Below are positions 24,602-33,809 of a stretch of 64,000 nucleotides of DNA, piece by piece. The stretch spans positions 62,001 to 126,000 of the forward strand of contig NZ_JAHCMU010000010.1 in NCBI RefSeq assembly GCF_018449435.1, written 5' to 3'. The position numbers and the translations under genes were made by a program. Every line of letters begins with the position of its first letter. Positions within the stretch are counted from its first letter, which is position 1. The notes under the pieces were generated by a model, which saw nothing but the letters and a program-made list of their open reading frames with translations, ran no database searches and had not been told where the DNA came from. The stretch is from Flagellimonas sp. 389 (GTDB lineage Bacteria > Bacteroidota > Bacteroidia > Flavobacteriales > Flavobacteriaceae).

Positions 24602-24769
24602 TTATTTAAACTTTAGAATTACAAAAGTCAATGTGAGGAGAACAATTATCGAAACCATTATGTTTCTATTCCAGTTAATTTGTGATTGTTCATGCTCAAG
24701 TTCAGACGTGCCAAACTTTGCAAAAACCCACCAAAAAAACCCTCCAATATCTCTAAATATTCGCCACAC
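24602..24769 (-). CDS. Small membrane protein with GTG start (55 residues)
   Basis: The minus strand opens at a GTG complementary to 24767-24769, two codons after an in-frame stop and preceded by an AAGG. It encodes 55 residues: WRIFRDIGGFFWWVFAKFG, a polar middle (TSELEHEQSQINWNRN) and a C-terminal hydrophobic helix MVSIIVLLTLTFVILKF. The composition is far more protein-like than the overlapping open frame on the plus strand. Similar aromatic-rich small membrane proteins are common beside transport or accessory genes. It could also be the 3' remnant of a longer gene. Confidence 0.5.
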   Translation of the reverse strand: MWRIFRDIGGFFWWVFAKFGTSELEHEQSQINWNRNIMVSIIVLLTLTFVILKFK

Positions 24770-24824
24770 TTGTTATCCCTTATTTTGAGCTTTAAAATTT
24801 ACTCAAAGAATACTTCATTCAATT

Positions 24825-25121
24825 TCACCTTGTAAAATCATCTATTTCCCTAAAGATTTCTACGGAAGTTCGTTCGCCCAAATCATGCATGGATCCCATT
24901 TGGCTATGGTTGCCATCGTGCCAAAATATCTTCCAATCATTTAGAGAATCCCACCTTGCTATTGTCTTTATTTCTTTGGTATCCTTATCGTTCTGCAACA
25001 TAAAACCACCTCTTGCTCCTTCAACTTCTTTATGAATTCTATTCGTTGTTCTTTTCCATGTCTCGATGAAAAGCTCTAATTTTTCTGGCTCTACTTGCCA
25101 GCTATATAGTATTCGTATCAT
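24825..25121 (-). CDS. Antibiotic biosynthesis monooxygenase-like (ABM fold) protein
   Basis: A 98-residue protein with the dimeric alpha/beta-barrel ABM pattern: strand MIRILYSWQVEPEKLELF, helix ETWKRTTNRIHKEV, strand GARGGFMLQNDKD and IKTIARWDSLNDWKIFW. Families with this fold include quinone monooxygenases and heme-degrading enzymes. No clear cofactor residues are seen, so function is open. It is 160 bp from the end of the symporter gene, in the same direction, and may be unrelated to the glycan locus. Confidence 0.6.
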   Translation of the reverse strand: MIRILYSWQVEPEKLELFIETWKRTTNRIHKEVEGARGGFMLQNDKDTKEIKTIARWDSLNDWKIFWHDGNHSQMGSMHDLGERTSVEIFREIDDFTR

Positions 25122-25280
25122 CTTATTATCATTAAGGTCTATTAAAAATAATAGAGAAAAACGAAATGACTTAAATCTACTATCAATTTTTAAAAATAGA
25201 GATAAAATGGGACAACCAATATTTGTACTGCCTTCTCCAATTGGAAATATTGAGCTTATAGGTTTTAAATCTCTGTATAA

Positions 25281-26852
25281 TCACGACAGCAATATGTAAA
25301 TTAGAATGGTCAGCACCACCAAAATAATTCCAGCAAAATTGACCGAAGACCAACCTTTTTCAGCAGAATCTTCTGAGGTGTCTTCCAAAAAAACTGTTGT
25401 TGGGAATAATTTAGAAAACAAAAACATAATGAGAAAGTTTAATACAAATTCAATCCCCCATAAGTGAACAAAATGAATATCAACTTTTAAAATGAAGGTC
25501 GTTATTATATAGAAGGTAAACCCAAAGAATAGTCCAGCCTTTGCACCAATCGTATTAATCTGTTTAATAAATATACCTGCTATAATGATTGAAGAAATGG
25601 GTATAAAGAAAATGCCATTTAATTCCTGTAAAAGAAAATAAAGCCCATCGGGAGCATAAGCTACCATAGGTGCAACAGTTATTGCGATAACTGCCAATAG
25701 CACTGATATCAATTTTCCGTAACGTACCAATTTTGCATCTGATACGTTCTTATCAATGGATTTTTTATAGATGTCATAGCAGAATACAGTACTTGCAGAA
25801 TTCAGTACGCTATTGAAGGTACTAAGAACCGCACCAAGAATAACCGCCGCAAAAAAACCGAACAAATACGTGGGGAGTACTTTTTTCACCAGCATGGGGT
25901 AAATCAAATCTGGTGTTTTATAATAAGCGTCTTGAAAATAGTAAAAGGCGATCAACCCCGGCAATACAATGATCAATGGTACCAGAAGCTTAAGAACACC
26001 CGTATAAATGAGACCTTTTTGTGCTTCAACCAAATTCTTTGCACCAAACGCTCTTTGAATGATGGCTTGGTTCATTCCCCAAAAATAAATTTGATTGATC
26101 ATCAACCCAGTAAACAATACGGAGAAGGGCAAAACGGAATCTGGCTTTCCAATAATATCAAATTTATCGGGAGCAAAATTATATACCGTAGATAGTCCTT
26201 CAAGAATATTACCGCTACCAATTTCATACAAAGCAATTCCAGGTATCAATAAGCCGCCCAACATAAGCCCTACCCCATTTAAAGTGTCTGAATATGCAAC
26301 GGCTTTTAATCCTCCAAAAATGGCATAAAAAGAGCCTATAACCCCAATGACCAAGACCATATAGATCATCGCCATTCTCCGTGGAACATTAAAAAGTGCA
26401 GAAAAATCGAAAACACTTTCAATGTTAATAGCGCCCGAGTACAGTACAATTGGCAACAGGGTGACCACAAAGGAAAGCATTAATAAAAAGGCCACTATAG
26501 AACGCGTGGTGCCATCAAAACGCTTTTCCAAGAACTCTGGGATAGTGGTTAAACCCATTCGGATAAACCGCGGCAAAAAGAAAATTGCAGCAATGACAAG
26601 CGCAATTGCTGAAGTAACCTCCCAAGCAATGACGATAATTCCATTTTTATATGAACTACCATTCATTCCGATCAAATGCTCGGTAGAAATATTTGTCAAG
26701 ATCATTGACCCGGCAATTATGGGCCCTGTCAGACTTTTTCCTGCTAAAAAGTAGCCTTTTGCCGTTTTGAAATTATCTTTTCGAAGCTTATAAACCGTGT
26801 AAAAGATGACGAATAGCGTAAATCCAAAAAAGCCAATATATGCTGAGTTCAT
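25281..26852 (-). CDS. SSS-family sodium:solute symporter, probable inositol or sugar importer
   Basis: A 523-residue inner-membrane protein with about a dozen hydrophobic segments. It has the family signatures GYFLAGKSLTGPIIAGSMILTNISTEH, the FYAIFGGLKAVAYSDTLNGVGL stretch and the FGFFAAVILGAVLSTFNSVLNSASTVFCYDIYK segment of the SGLT/SSS group. It is 17 bp downstream of the inositol oxygenase gene, so the most likely cargo is myo-inositol or an inositol-bearing sugar. That substrate call is from context. It is the last gene of the leftward locus, and no regulatory site was seen after MIOX. Confidence 0.85.
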   Translation of the reverse strand: MNSAYIGFFGFTLFVIFYTVYKLRKDNFKTAKGYFLAGKSLTGPIIAGSMILTNISTEHLIGMNGSSYKNGIIVIAWEVTSAIALVIAAIFFLPRFIRMGLTTIPEFLEKRFDGTTRSIVAFLLMLSFVVTLLPIVLYSGAINIESVFDFSALFNVPRRMAMIYMVLVIGVIGSFYAIFGGLKAVAYSDTLNGVGLMLGGLLIPGIALYEIGSGNILEGLSTVYNFAPDKFDIIGKPDSVLPFSVLFTGLMINQIYFWGMNQAIIQRAFGAKNLVEAQKGLIYTGVLKLLVPLIIVLPGLIAFYYFQDAYYKTPDLIYPMLVKKVLPTYLFGFFAAVILGAVLSTFNSVLNSASTVFCYDIYKKSIDKNVSDAKLVRYGKLISVLLAVIAITVAPMVAYAPDGLYFLLQELNGIFFIPISSIIIAGIFIKQINTIGAKAGLFFGFTFYIITTFILKVDIHFVHLWGIEFVLNFLIMFLFSKLFPTTVFLEDTSEDSAEKGWSSVNFAGIILVVLTILIYILLS

Positions 26853-26868
26853 TCTGGCAGTTACCTAA

Positions 26869-27747
26869 TTAGAACTTCAATGTTGCCGGTAAATATTTGG
26901 CAACCAAATCTTCATAATAAGGCTTTAAGGCTTTAGCATCAGGTGGTGTGGGTGCTTTTGAATATAAGTCGTATGGGTTGAATTTTTTTACCCACTCAAA
27001 CATTTCATGGTCTTTTTTGTTCATTAAATGATCGTAAGCCCCTTCACGGTGTTGGGCATAGAACGAGTGGTAACGGATCATATAAAGTGCTGGTTCGGGC
27101 AAATAATCTTTCATGATTTGATAGAGGTATTCATCATGCCCCCAGCTCATTTTTACATTATCCAACCCGCAATTTTCCTTGTACACACCAAGTTTACTTG
27201 TATATCTTTCGTCTTTTGAATCTGGATTCTCATCAAAAAATTCAGGATATACTATTTTATCCGAAAAGGCACATCCTACGGGAAAGGTATCGCCCACAAC
27301 GGCCCACTGTGGTTCACCGAAGAGACAAAGCACTTTGCCCATATCGTGCAAAAAACCTGTTAATACAAACCAGTCGGGATGTCCATCTGCACGAATCGCT
27401 TCTGATGTTTGCAACAAGTGTTGCAATTGATCTAAATCGATATCTGGATCACTGTCATCGACCAGCGTGTTAAGAAAATCGACAGCTTCCCAGAGTGTCA
27501 TGGTACGTTTATCAAATTTTAGAAATTCCGCTTCCTTTTCTTTTACGAAACTGTACGTCTGAAATTTATGGTTCAACCGATAGAATTCACGTACACCATC
27601 AACCCTTTCGGAATCTACATAATTTCTATAGTCTTCTTTCTCTTTTATGGTTTCGTCAGGGTCTGGGTAGCGTTGTAACAAATCGTCTTCCCAGTCATCC
27701 ACATCGTTCATTGGCTGTCGAAGGTTCTTATTTTCAGATGGTTTCAT
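26869..27747 (-). CDS. myo-Inositol oxygenase
   Basis: A 292-residue di-iron HD-domain enzyme that cleaves myo-inositol with O2 to D-glucuronate. All six metal ligands known from mammalian MIOX have counterparts: H110 (in [14 protein letters not shown]), H134 and D135 (FLHDMGK), H204 (SWGHDEY), H227 (RYHSFY) and D260 (FNPYDLYSK). The substrate-region stretch [16 protein letters not shown] is also conserved. The enzyme is common in eukaryotes and sparse in bacteria. It is 17 bp upstream of a symporter and 104 bp after the hybrid regulator gene. A 16-bp motif shared with the susC promoter lies 72 bp upstream of the start, suggesting co-regulation. Confidence 0.95.
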   Translation of the reverse strand: MKPSENKNLRQPMNDVDDWEDDLLQRYPDPDETIKEKEDYRNYVDSERVDGVREFYRLNHKFQTYSFVKEKEAEFLKFDKRTMTLWEAVDFLNTLVDDSDPDIDLDQLQHLLQTSEAIRADGHPDWFVLTGFLHDMGKVLCLFGEPQWAVVGDTFPVGCAFSDKIVYPEFFDENPDSKDERYTSKLGVYKENCGLDNVKMSWGHDEYLYQIMKDYLPEPALYMIRYHSFYAQHREGAYDHLMNKKDHEMFEWVKKFNPYDLYSKAPTPPDAKALKPYYEDLVAKYLPATLKF

Positions 27748-27818
27748 AGACGCTGTATTTAGTTAATTTAGAAAAATGAAATTACTATTTCGTAAACTTT
27801 ACGATATGGAATATCATA

Positions 27819-27834
27819 TCAAAAACATGGACAT
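27819..27834 (+). promoter_or_regulatory. Shared operator motif upstream of MIOX-symporter operon
   Basis: TCAAAAACATGGACAT lies 72 bp upstream of the MIOX start codon. Close copies occur at the same distance and relative orientation before susC (TCGAATACATGGATAT) and before the DUF1080 gene (TCAAAAACATGGATGA on the minus strand). It is a candidate binding site for the hybrid regulator. Confidence 0.55.
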
Positions 27835-27850
27835 TTTAAAATTCCATGCT

Positions 27851-30800
27851 TTATAGTGATTTCGCTTGTACATTATTTTTAATCAATTGGCTGGGCGGAT
27901 AGCCAAATTGCTTTTTAAAACAACGACTGAAATACAAGGGATCGTTGAATCCTACTAAGACAGACACCTCAGAAACATTATATCTTCTGCTTTTCAACAA
28001 CACTGCTGCCTGTTTTAAACGTATTGTTCGAATGAATTCATTAGGTGCCAAATCGGTTAATTCTTTGATTTTCCTATATAGTTTAGAAGAACTCATACCT
28101 AGTTCTTGGCACAGTAACGAAGTGGTCAAATCTGCCTCGCCAATTTTTTCATCAATCAGCCTGGTTATTCTTTTCATAAACTCTTCATCGATAGGCGAGT
28201 GCGTCAAAAGGGATATTTCGCTATCAACTTCACCTGAAAATTTTGCTTTGAGTTCCTTGCGCGAATTAATAATATTGATGATTCTTGTATTTAGCAAAGC
28301 AGGATCAAAAGGTTTTACCATATAGCCGTCCGCACCCACATTGTATCCTTGCACTTTATCCTCATTTTCTGAGCGTGCCGTAAGCAAAATAACAGGAATA
28401 TGGCTTATGGCTTGGTCTTTTTTCAGTTCTTCACAAAACTGTAGTCCATCCATAACAGGCATCATAATGTCCGCAACACATAGTATGGGCATTATCTTAC
28501 GGCACATTAACAGGCCTTCTTCCCCATTCTCTGCACAATATACTTTATAGTATTCCGAAAGATACTCCTCAACATAGTTACGCAATTCAATATTATCTTC
28601 TATAATGAGTATTTTCTCTTTAATATGGGTCGATTGTACTATCTTCTTCTTATGGGCCGTTTTTCTTAATGTATTTATACTCGACGCTTTTACCGATATG
28701 TTACGTATTTCACTATCATCAAAGTACTTTCGTTTTATAGGCAACTTCACTGTAAAAATTGACCCCTTGTTAGACTCACTTTGAAGTAGAATTGCCCCCT
28801 TATGGACCTCAACAAGGGACTTTACCAATGAGAGGCCAATACCTGAACCAGTAGTACTATCTTTACTGTTTCTTGCTTGGTAAAAGCGTGAAAAAATGTT
28901 TTTTTGAGCCGATTGTGGTATACCAATACCATCATCGCTGACTTCGAGCAATAAATGCTTTTTTGAATCGTCGGCAAACCCCACAAATAGGTCTACACTA
29001 CCATTACTATCAGTAAATTTTATCGCATTGGATAAAAGATTGTACAGTATCTTATCCAATTTGTCCTTGTCTATCCATCCAGTTATAATGTCATACTCAC
29101 AATTAAAGTTGAACGATATATTCTTGCTGATGGCCCAATCCTTAAAGGAGTCAAAAATATCCTGACATTGCTGTAGTATATCGATTTGACTGACTTTTAG
29201 GCTCAACTCCCCTGTTTGCGCCTTTCTAAAGTCCAATATTTGGTTGACCAGGTTTAGCAATCGATTGGCATTTTGATGGATAAGCTGGGAACGTGACTCC
29301 AAAAAATGATTTTGTATTTCGGTCGACTTTTTAACAAGATCTTTGGCCGGCCCTAAAATCAACGTCAGAGGTGTTCTAAGTTCGTGTGAAATGTTGGTGA
29401 AAAATCGAAATTTTTCATTGTTCAGTTTTTCAATGCGCTCTTGTTTTATTTTTTCAAAAAGCAATGCTTGACGTAGACGGGATTTATTTTTTAACTCGCG
29501 TCGAATAACAAAAAAACCGATAGACAAAACAAAAAGTGTAATCAACAAAGCTTCCGGAGTTAGCCAAAATGGTGATTTTATGGTGATATCATAAGTAGCC
29601 AAATCACTCCAATTTCCATTACTATTGCTAGATCGTAGCTTGAATATGTAATCGTTTGGATAAAGATTCGTATACTGTACGGTTCTCGAGTTGCTTCCAG
29701 CACTGATCCAATCTTCATCAAAACCTTCTAGCATGTACTCATATTTGTTCAAACGTTCGTTGGAGAAAGAAGGATTGGAAAACTGCAGCGAAAAATTGCG
29801 GTTGTTATAGTTGAGACTTACCTTTTTTCCATAATTAAGGTCTTGCATATCAAACTTTTGTTTGTTTATCTCAACTCCTGGATGGACTACTTTGTTCTGG
29901 ACTTTAAATTCTGTAATAAAAGGTTTTGGCGACCACTGATTTTCCTTTAAGTCATAGGGTGAAAAATAAATGACCCCATTCTTTCCTCCAAGGAAGATAT
30001 CCGAACCCGCTACGTGATAAAATCCACTTGAACTGAACACATCCAATCGATTACCGCTGTTTGTATTATAAACACTGACCTCGTTATTCTGTGTATCCAA
30101 TTTGGCAATACTATTGTTCATGTTCAACCAGAGCATACCATTGGCATCGGTCAGCATATCGGTTATCCATTTTCCAGATAGTTCCACAGGGCCATCAAAC
30201 TTTTCAAAAGCGTCCTCTTTTGAATTGTAATAACTGAGACCGAGTCTTGTTGCGGCCCACAAATTATTCTGAGTGTCTATGGTGATATCACTCACGTTAT
30301 CATGTGGCAGGCCTCTTGGATAATCTGTAGAGGCCCTATAGTTTGTTATGTTATTTGTAATAAGATCTAAGCTTGTAACACCATCTTCAGTAGCGAACCA
30401 TATCTTTTTATTGTTGTTTTCAACTACTATTTTATTTACAGATCGCCCGGGAAGCAATCTTCCCATATCTTGAATCGGAGTCAACGTTCTTTTGTCAAAG
30501 AAAAGTGCACCGCCCTCAAATGAACCAGCTATAATTGCGTGATCACCGTACTTGCTAAATGTGAGGACAGATGAGCCTTGAAATCCTAAATCCACATCTC
30601 TTCCAATATTATCGATATAGTCGTACACCAAAATACGTCCATCCCACAGCCCACAGTAGAAAACTTTGCCGTCTTCGGAATAGATGCTGGCAATATCATA
30701 CTTTTTGTTAAAAAGCGGCAAAATCTCATCTTCGTGCATAATGAACAATCCATTGTGCCTAGTAGCAACAATTACCTTATCATCATATGTTCTTGAAAAC

Positions 30801-31936
30801 CCTCGTATTCGAGGAACTTGATTGTTAATGTGCAATGAGATGCTCTTATTCAGCTTAAACTGGTTTTTGTATGGATCGTATTTATCAAGACCATCTTCGG
30901 TGCCTATCCATAATACTCCTGAAGCATCAAAATAAAGCGCGTATACAAGGTTGTCCACCACTGAGCTATCATCTGAAAGTATGGTATAGTGCCAATCGAA
31001 ATTTCCATCTGCTATATCTTCCAGTTGGTTACAGTTTACAAGGCCACCCAAGGTACCCACCCAATATTGTCCTTCCGGAGAACGCGCCACAGAAATAAAA
31101 TGAGGCCCCAATTGCTCCCTGACACCTCGATCTTCGATATATAGATCTTTAAAACTGTTTTTTTCTTTATCTAGTTTGTAAAGGCCATTTCGTGTGCCGA
31201 TAAAGATGTCTGATTTATGGTCTTGGTAAATAAAATTCAAATAAGGGTTTTGTTCTTCTAGACCAACAGCTGATAGCGTGTACTGGAATATGCGGTTACT
31301 ATTGCCGTCAACGTCCAACACTATTTTGGCAACAGATTTTTTACCGTACGTACCAACCCAAATATTTCCCTCATGATCTTCGAAGATTTCTTTGACGTAG
31401 TTGAATCCATCGATATCAATCTGGACAAAACTATCCTGAATGCGTGAATACCTGTACAATCCTCGAGTCTTTGTACCGACCCATACTCTTTTTTTACTAT
31501 CTACAAGCACAGAACGGATTTCACTATCGCCCAAACTATTTGGATTATCGGCTTCTGGTAAAAATGTTCGAAAGGAGTGGCGTTCTAGATCCAAATGGGT
31601 CAATCCGTTTCTGGTACCTATCCAAAGTTCATTCGAATCGCTATCGAACTCCAATGCTGTGATATCATCATTATTGAGTCCGTATGTATTGGTCACGCTA
31701 CTCAAGTAAGGTTTGAACTGGTATCCATCAAAACGATTGAGGCCCGAAAATGTACCCAACCATAAAAAACCGTTATTGTCCTGTGTGATGTGGCGAACGG
31801 AATTATGGGACAACCCATCATTATCATTGTAATGCTCAAACTTGATATTCTGCGAATTCCCTATAAAACATAGAAATAGTATCGGAACCAATTCTTTCCG
31901 GTGCAGTCTTTTACAAAATTGGAGCAGTAAATGCAT
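27851..31936 (-). CDS. Hybrid two-component system regulator (HTCS) with AraC output
   Basis: A 1361-residue one-polypeptide sensor/regulator typical of Bacteroidota glycan loci. Order: signal peptide, two-component propeller repeats (many GLSHNSVRHI, GFLWLGTFSGLNRFDGY, DDITALEF units, about 30-690), Y_Y_Y domain (about 700-775), transmembrane helix near residue 790, HisKA (FTNISHELRTPLTL), HATPase (NLLSNAIKF, DDGIGIP, GSGIGLSLV), receiver domain (ILIIEDN, VADIMMPVMDG with the phosphorylated Asp), and C-terminal AraC helix-turn-helix (SRCFKKQFGYPP). It senses a glycan fragment in the periplasm. It is 19 bp after the metallophosphoesterase gene, so it belongs to the locus. Confidence 0.96.
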   Translation of the reverse strand: MHLLLQFCKRLHRKELVPILFLCFIGNSQNIKFEHYNDNDGLSHNSVRHITQDNNGFLWLGTFSGLNRFDGYQFKPYLSSVTNTYGLNNDDITALEFDSDSNELWIGTRNGLTHLDLERHSFRTFLPEADNPNSLGDSEIRSVLVDSKKRVWVGTKTRGLYRYSRIQDSFVQIDIDGFNYVKEIFEDHEGNIWVGTYGKKSVAKIVLDVDGNSNRIFQYTLSAVGLEEQNPYLNFIYQDHKSDIFIGTRNGLYKLDKEKNSFKDLYIEDRGVREQLGPHFISVARSPEGQYWVGTLGGLVNCNQLEDIADGNFDWHYTILSDDSSVVDNLVYALYFDASGVLWIGTEDGLDKYDPYKNQFKLNKSISLHINNQVPRIRGFSRTYDDKVIVATRHNGLFIMHEDEILPLFNKKYDIASIYSEDGKVFYCGLWDGRILVYDYIDNIGRDVDLGFQGSSVLTFSKYGDHAIIAGSFEGGALFFDKRTLTPIQDMGRLLPGRSVNKIVVENNNKKIWFATEDGVTSLDLITNNITNYRASTDYPRGLPHDNVSDITIDTQNNLWAATRLGLSYYNSKEDAFEKFDGPVELSGKWITDMLTDANGMLWLNMNNSIAKLDTQNNEVSVYNTNSGNRLDVFSSSGFYHVAGSDIFLGGKNGVIYFSPYDLKENQWSPKPFITEFKVQNKVVHPGVEINKQKFDMQDLNYGKKVSLNYNNRNFSLQFSNPSFSNERLNKYEYMLEGFDEDWISAGSNSRTVQYTNLYPNDYIFKLRSSNSNGNWSDLATYDITIKSPFWLTPEALLITLFVLSIGFFVIRRELKNKSRLRQALLFEKIKQERIEKLNNEKFRFFTNISHELRTPLTLILGPAKDLVKKSTEIQNHFLESRSQLIHQNANRLLNLVNQILDFRKAQTGELSLKVSQIDILQQCQDIFDSFKDWAISKNISFNFNCEYDIITGWIDKDKLDKILYNLLSNAIKFTDSNGSVDLFVGFADDSKKHLLLEVSDDGIGIPQSAQKNIFSRFYQARNSKDSTTGSGIGLSLVKSLVEVHKGAILLQSESNKGSIFTVKLPIKRKYFDDSEIRNISVKASSINTLRKTAHKKKIVQSTHIKEKILIIEDNIELRNYVEEYLSEYYKVYCAENGEEGLLMCRKIMPILCVADIMMPVMDGLQFCEELKKDQAISHIPVILLTARSENEDKVQGYNVGADGYMVKPFDPALLNTRIINIINSRKELKAKFSGEVDSEISLLTHSPIDEEFMKRITRLIDEKIGEADLTTSLLCQELGMSSSKLYRKIKELTDLAPNEFIRTIRLKQAAVLLKSRRYNVSEVSVLVGFNDPLYFSRCFKKQFGYPPSQLIKNNVQAKSL

Positions 31937-31954
31937 AATGTAATTTACAATTTA

Positions 31955-33805
31955 TCAATCACTTATAACTGATTGTTTGGCGCCCAACCGTTCTATGGTT
32001 TCATTTTTCAAATCAATGGTAAAATTATTGGAGGGTTCACCGTTAAAAGAGCTATAAAAAATCTTTGACCAAAGACGTAATTTTTGCTCTTCCGAATTTT
32101 GCCACTGTTGACACAATAATTCATATTGTTTCAGTCGATGGTCGCTTATTTCTGAAAAGGCAAGCTCATCTGCTTTATATAATTTATAAAAATCAAGAAC
32201 CATATCAAAACCAGTCCATTCTTCAAAATCCGCAATGGTAACATCGATTGAATCCAGTTGGGTTGAAAGTTCACCAGAATTTACGGTACTCTCAGAGAGT
32301 AATTCTTTTCCCGATTTTAATACCACGTTCTCCACAAATTGTTTGGGCCAATCATCTGGAATAAATCGAAAACGAATCAACTCATGTAAGTGCCAACTGG
32401 TGAAGTCTTTGTAGTTTTTTGAACTTAAGATATCCTTGTCCCAAATTAGCGTATCCTGACTTTTCTTCAAATGTTGGTGTTCGTTGTAATACAATGAAAA
32501 CAAGGAGTTAAATTCGGGAACGTCATGCAATAGAACAGTTTCAACTTGATATTTATGTGTGGAATTTAAAGTCAATATCTTATAAGCCGATGGATAAGCG
32601 GCCAGTGATGGGGTCTGTATATTAAACAGAGTGTTACCTTTTGCAGAAGTATGCACTCCTGTATCATTTAGATGCATATGACCTCCAAAATGGATTTGTA
32701 GTCCGGCATCGGCAAAAATTTCTGCTACTTCCTTGTCCGGAATCCTTCGAGACTGCATTTTATCGATTCCAAAAAGAGTTTTAATAGCTTCTGATGCTCC
32801 ATCGTTGAATTCTACCATTGGGTAATGACTAAAAGCAATCAGATTTTTATCCCTCAGCTTGGCTTCATTGGATACTTTCCTCACCCATTCGACCAAATGT
32901 TTTTTATGCACAATAACATCATTATAGCCAATGCTTGCTCCATGAAAATGAGTGGACGCATTCGTGTCGTTTGCCATATTTTCTTTTGGCACATATACAT
33001 TGCCATCGATTGCCAAAAGCCATATTCCTGGAACAGGTTCCACCAAATAGCTCACATCTGGAATGGGAATATTCGTATTTGATATACGATACACTCTTTT
33101 TGTCAATGGCGCTTCATCGCTCGCCTTATTGTGCGTATAATCATCATATGAGTAAGTGCTGTAGGGAGTTTCCCAATACAAAAACTCTTTTTTTGGATAA
33201 AACCCAAAATCAGCCAGTTCATCGATAATCTCTTGATATCCCCATTCTTTGATGTCCTGGGTAATAACAGGGGTCAATACCCCTGTTTTTGAGCGTTGAA
33301 TCATACTCGAATCACTATAGATAGCTTGTTCCCGACCATCTTCTCCAAGAAAATCCGTTTTGCCGGCATCTTGGGTAAATGGTCTTACAGGATCATGGTT
33401 TCCCGTAGTCATTAAAAATTGAATCCCATGAGTTTTTGAATAGTCTTTTAGTATTTTCTGAAGTGCCCTAACATTCATAGGTTGTCCATCATCGGTAAAA
33501 TCACCAGGAAGAACTACTAGCTTAATATTTCTTTTTGCTATATCTTCTAACGCTGTGGTAAAGGCAAAATAGTTTTCATTGAACAAGCGGGTAGAGCGTA
33601 ATTGCGCTCCCATGGTTCTAATTGTATTATGTCTACCGGTTTCCGAATTTAAAACACCTTTGTAGTCGGTATCTGAAAATTCCGCATATATATCCTGAAG
33701 GTGTATATCTGCCAAAAATGCAATTTTCATTGCTTCTTTTTGTTCCCTCTTTTTTTTACAAGACAAGGGGAGCACTAAAAGGACAAGGAAAAATCTTCCC
33801 AGCAT
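31955..33805 (-). CDS. Calcineurin-like metallophosphoesterase lipoprotein
   Basis: A 616-residue protein from the ATG at 33805, preferred over upstream starts because AGAGG sits 8 nt before it and the signal MLGRFFLVLLVLPLSCKKK then ends in a lipobox Cys. Metal motifs: LADIHLQD (D-x-H), LPGDFTDDG, TTGNHDP, AFSHYPM and GGHMH. The C-terminal 200 residues are a separate helical domain. It is exported and lipid anchored, in either membrane. Four bases separate it from the PI-PLC stop, so the pair is translationally coupled. The likely role is to remove phosphate from inositol phosphate or phosphosugar produced by the neighbour; this is inference. Confidence 0.87.
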   Translation of the reverse strand: MLGRFFLVLLVLPLSCKKKREQKEAMKIAFLADIHLQDIYAEFSDTDYKGVLNSETGRHNTIRTMGAQLRSTRLFNENYFAFTTALEDIAKRNIKLVVLPGDFTDDGQPMNVRALQKILKDYSKTHGIQFLMTTGNHDPVRPFTQDAGKTDFLGEDGREQAIYSDSSMIQRSKTGVLTPVITQDIKEWGYQEIIDELADFGFYPKKEFLYWETPYSTYSYDDYTHNKASDEAPLTKRVYRISNTNIPIPDVSYLVEPVPGIWLLAIDGNVYVPKENMANDTNASTHFHGASIGYNDVIVHKKHLVEWVRKVSNEAKLRDKNLIAFSHYPMVEFNDGASEAIKTLFGIDKMQSRRIPDKEVAEIFADAGLQIHFGGHMHLNDTGVHTSAKGNTLFNIQTPSLAAYPSAYKILTLNSTHKYQVETVLLHDVPEFNSLFSLYYNEHQHLKKSQDTLIWDKDILSSKNYKDFTSWHLHELIRFRFIPDDWPKQFVENVVLKSGKELLSESTVNSGELSTQLDSIDVTIADFEEWTGFDMVLDFYKLYKADELAFSEISDHRLKQYELLCQQWQNSEEQKLRLWSKIFYSSFNGEPSNNFTIDLKNETIERLGAKQSVISD

Positions 33806-33809
33806 AATT

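Noticed and set aside
24528-24788. Plus-strand gene of 86 residues
   Set aside because: Low-complexity product and no good start; the opposite strand holds a better protein-like frame with GTG start at 24769.
23600-24800. Integron cassette array
   Set aside because: The repeated motifs are direct repeats without the inverted core sites of attC, and no integron integrase is present.
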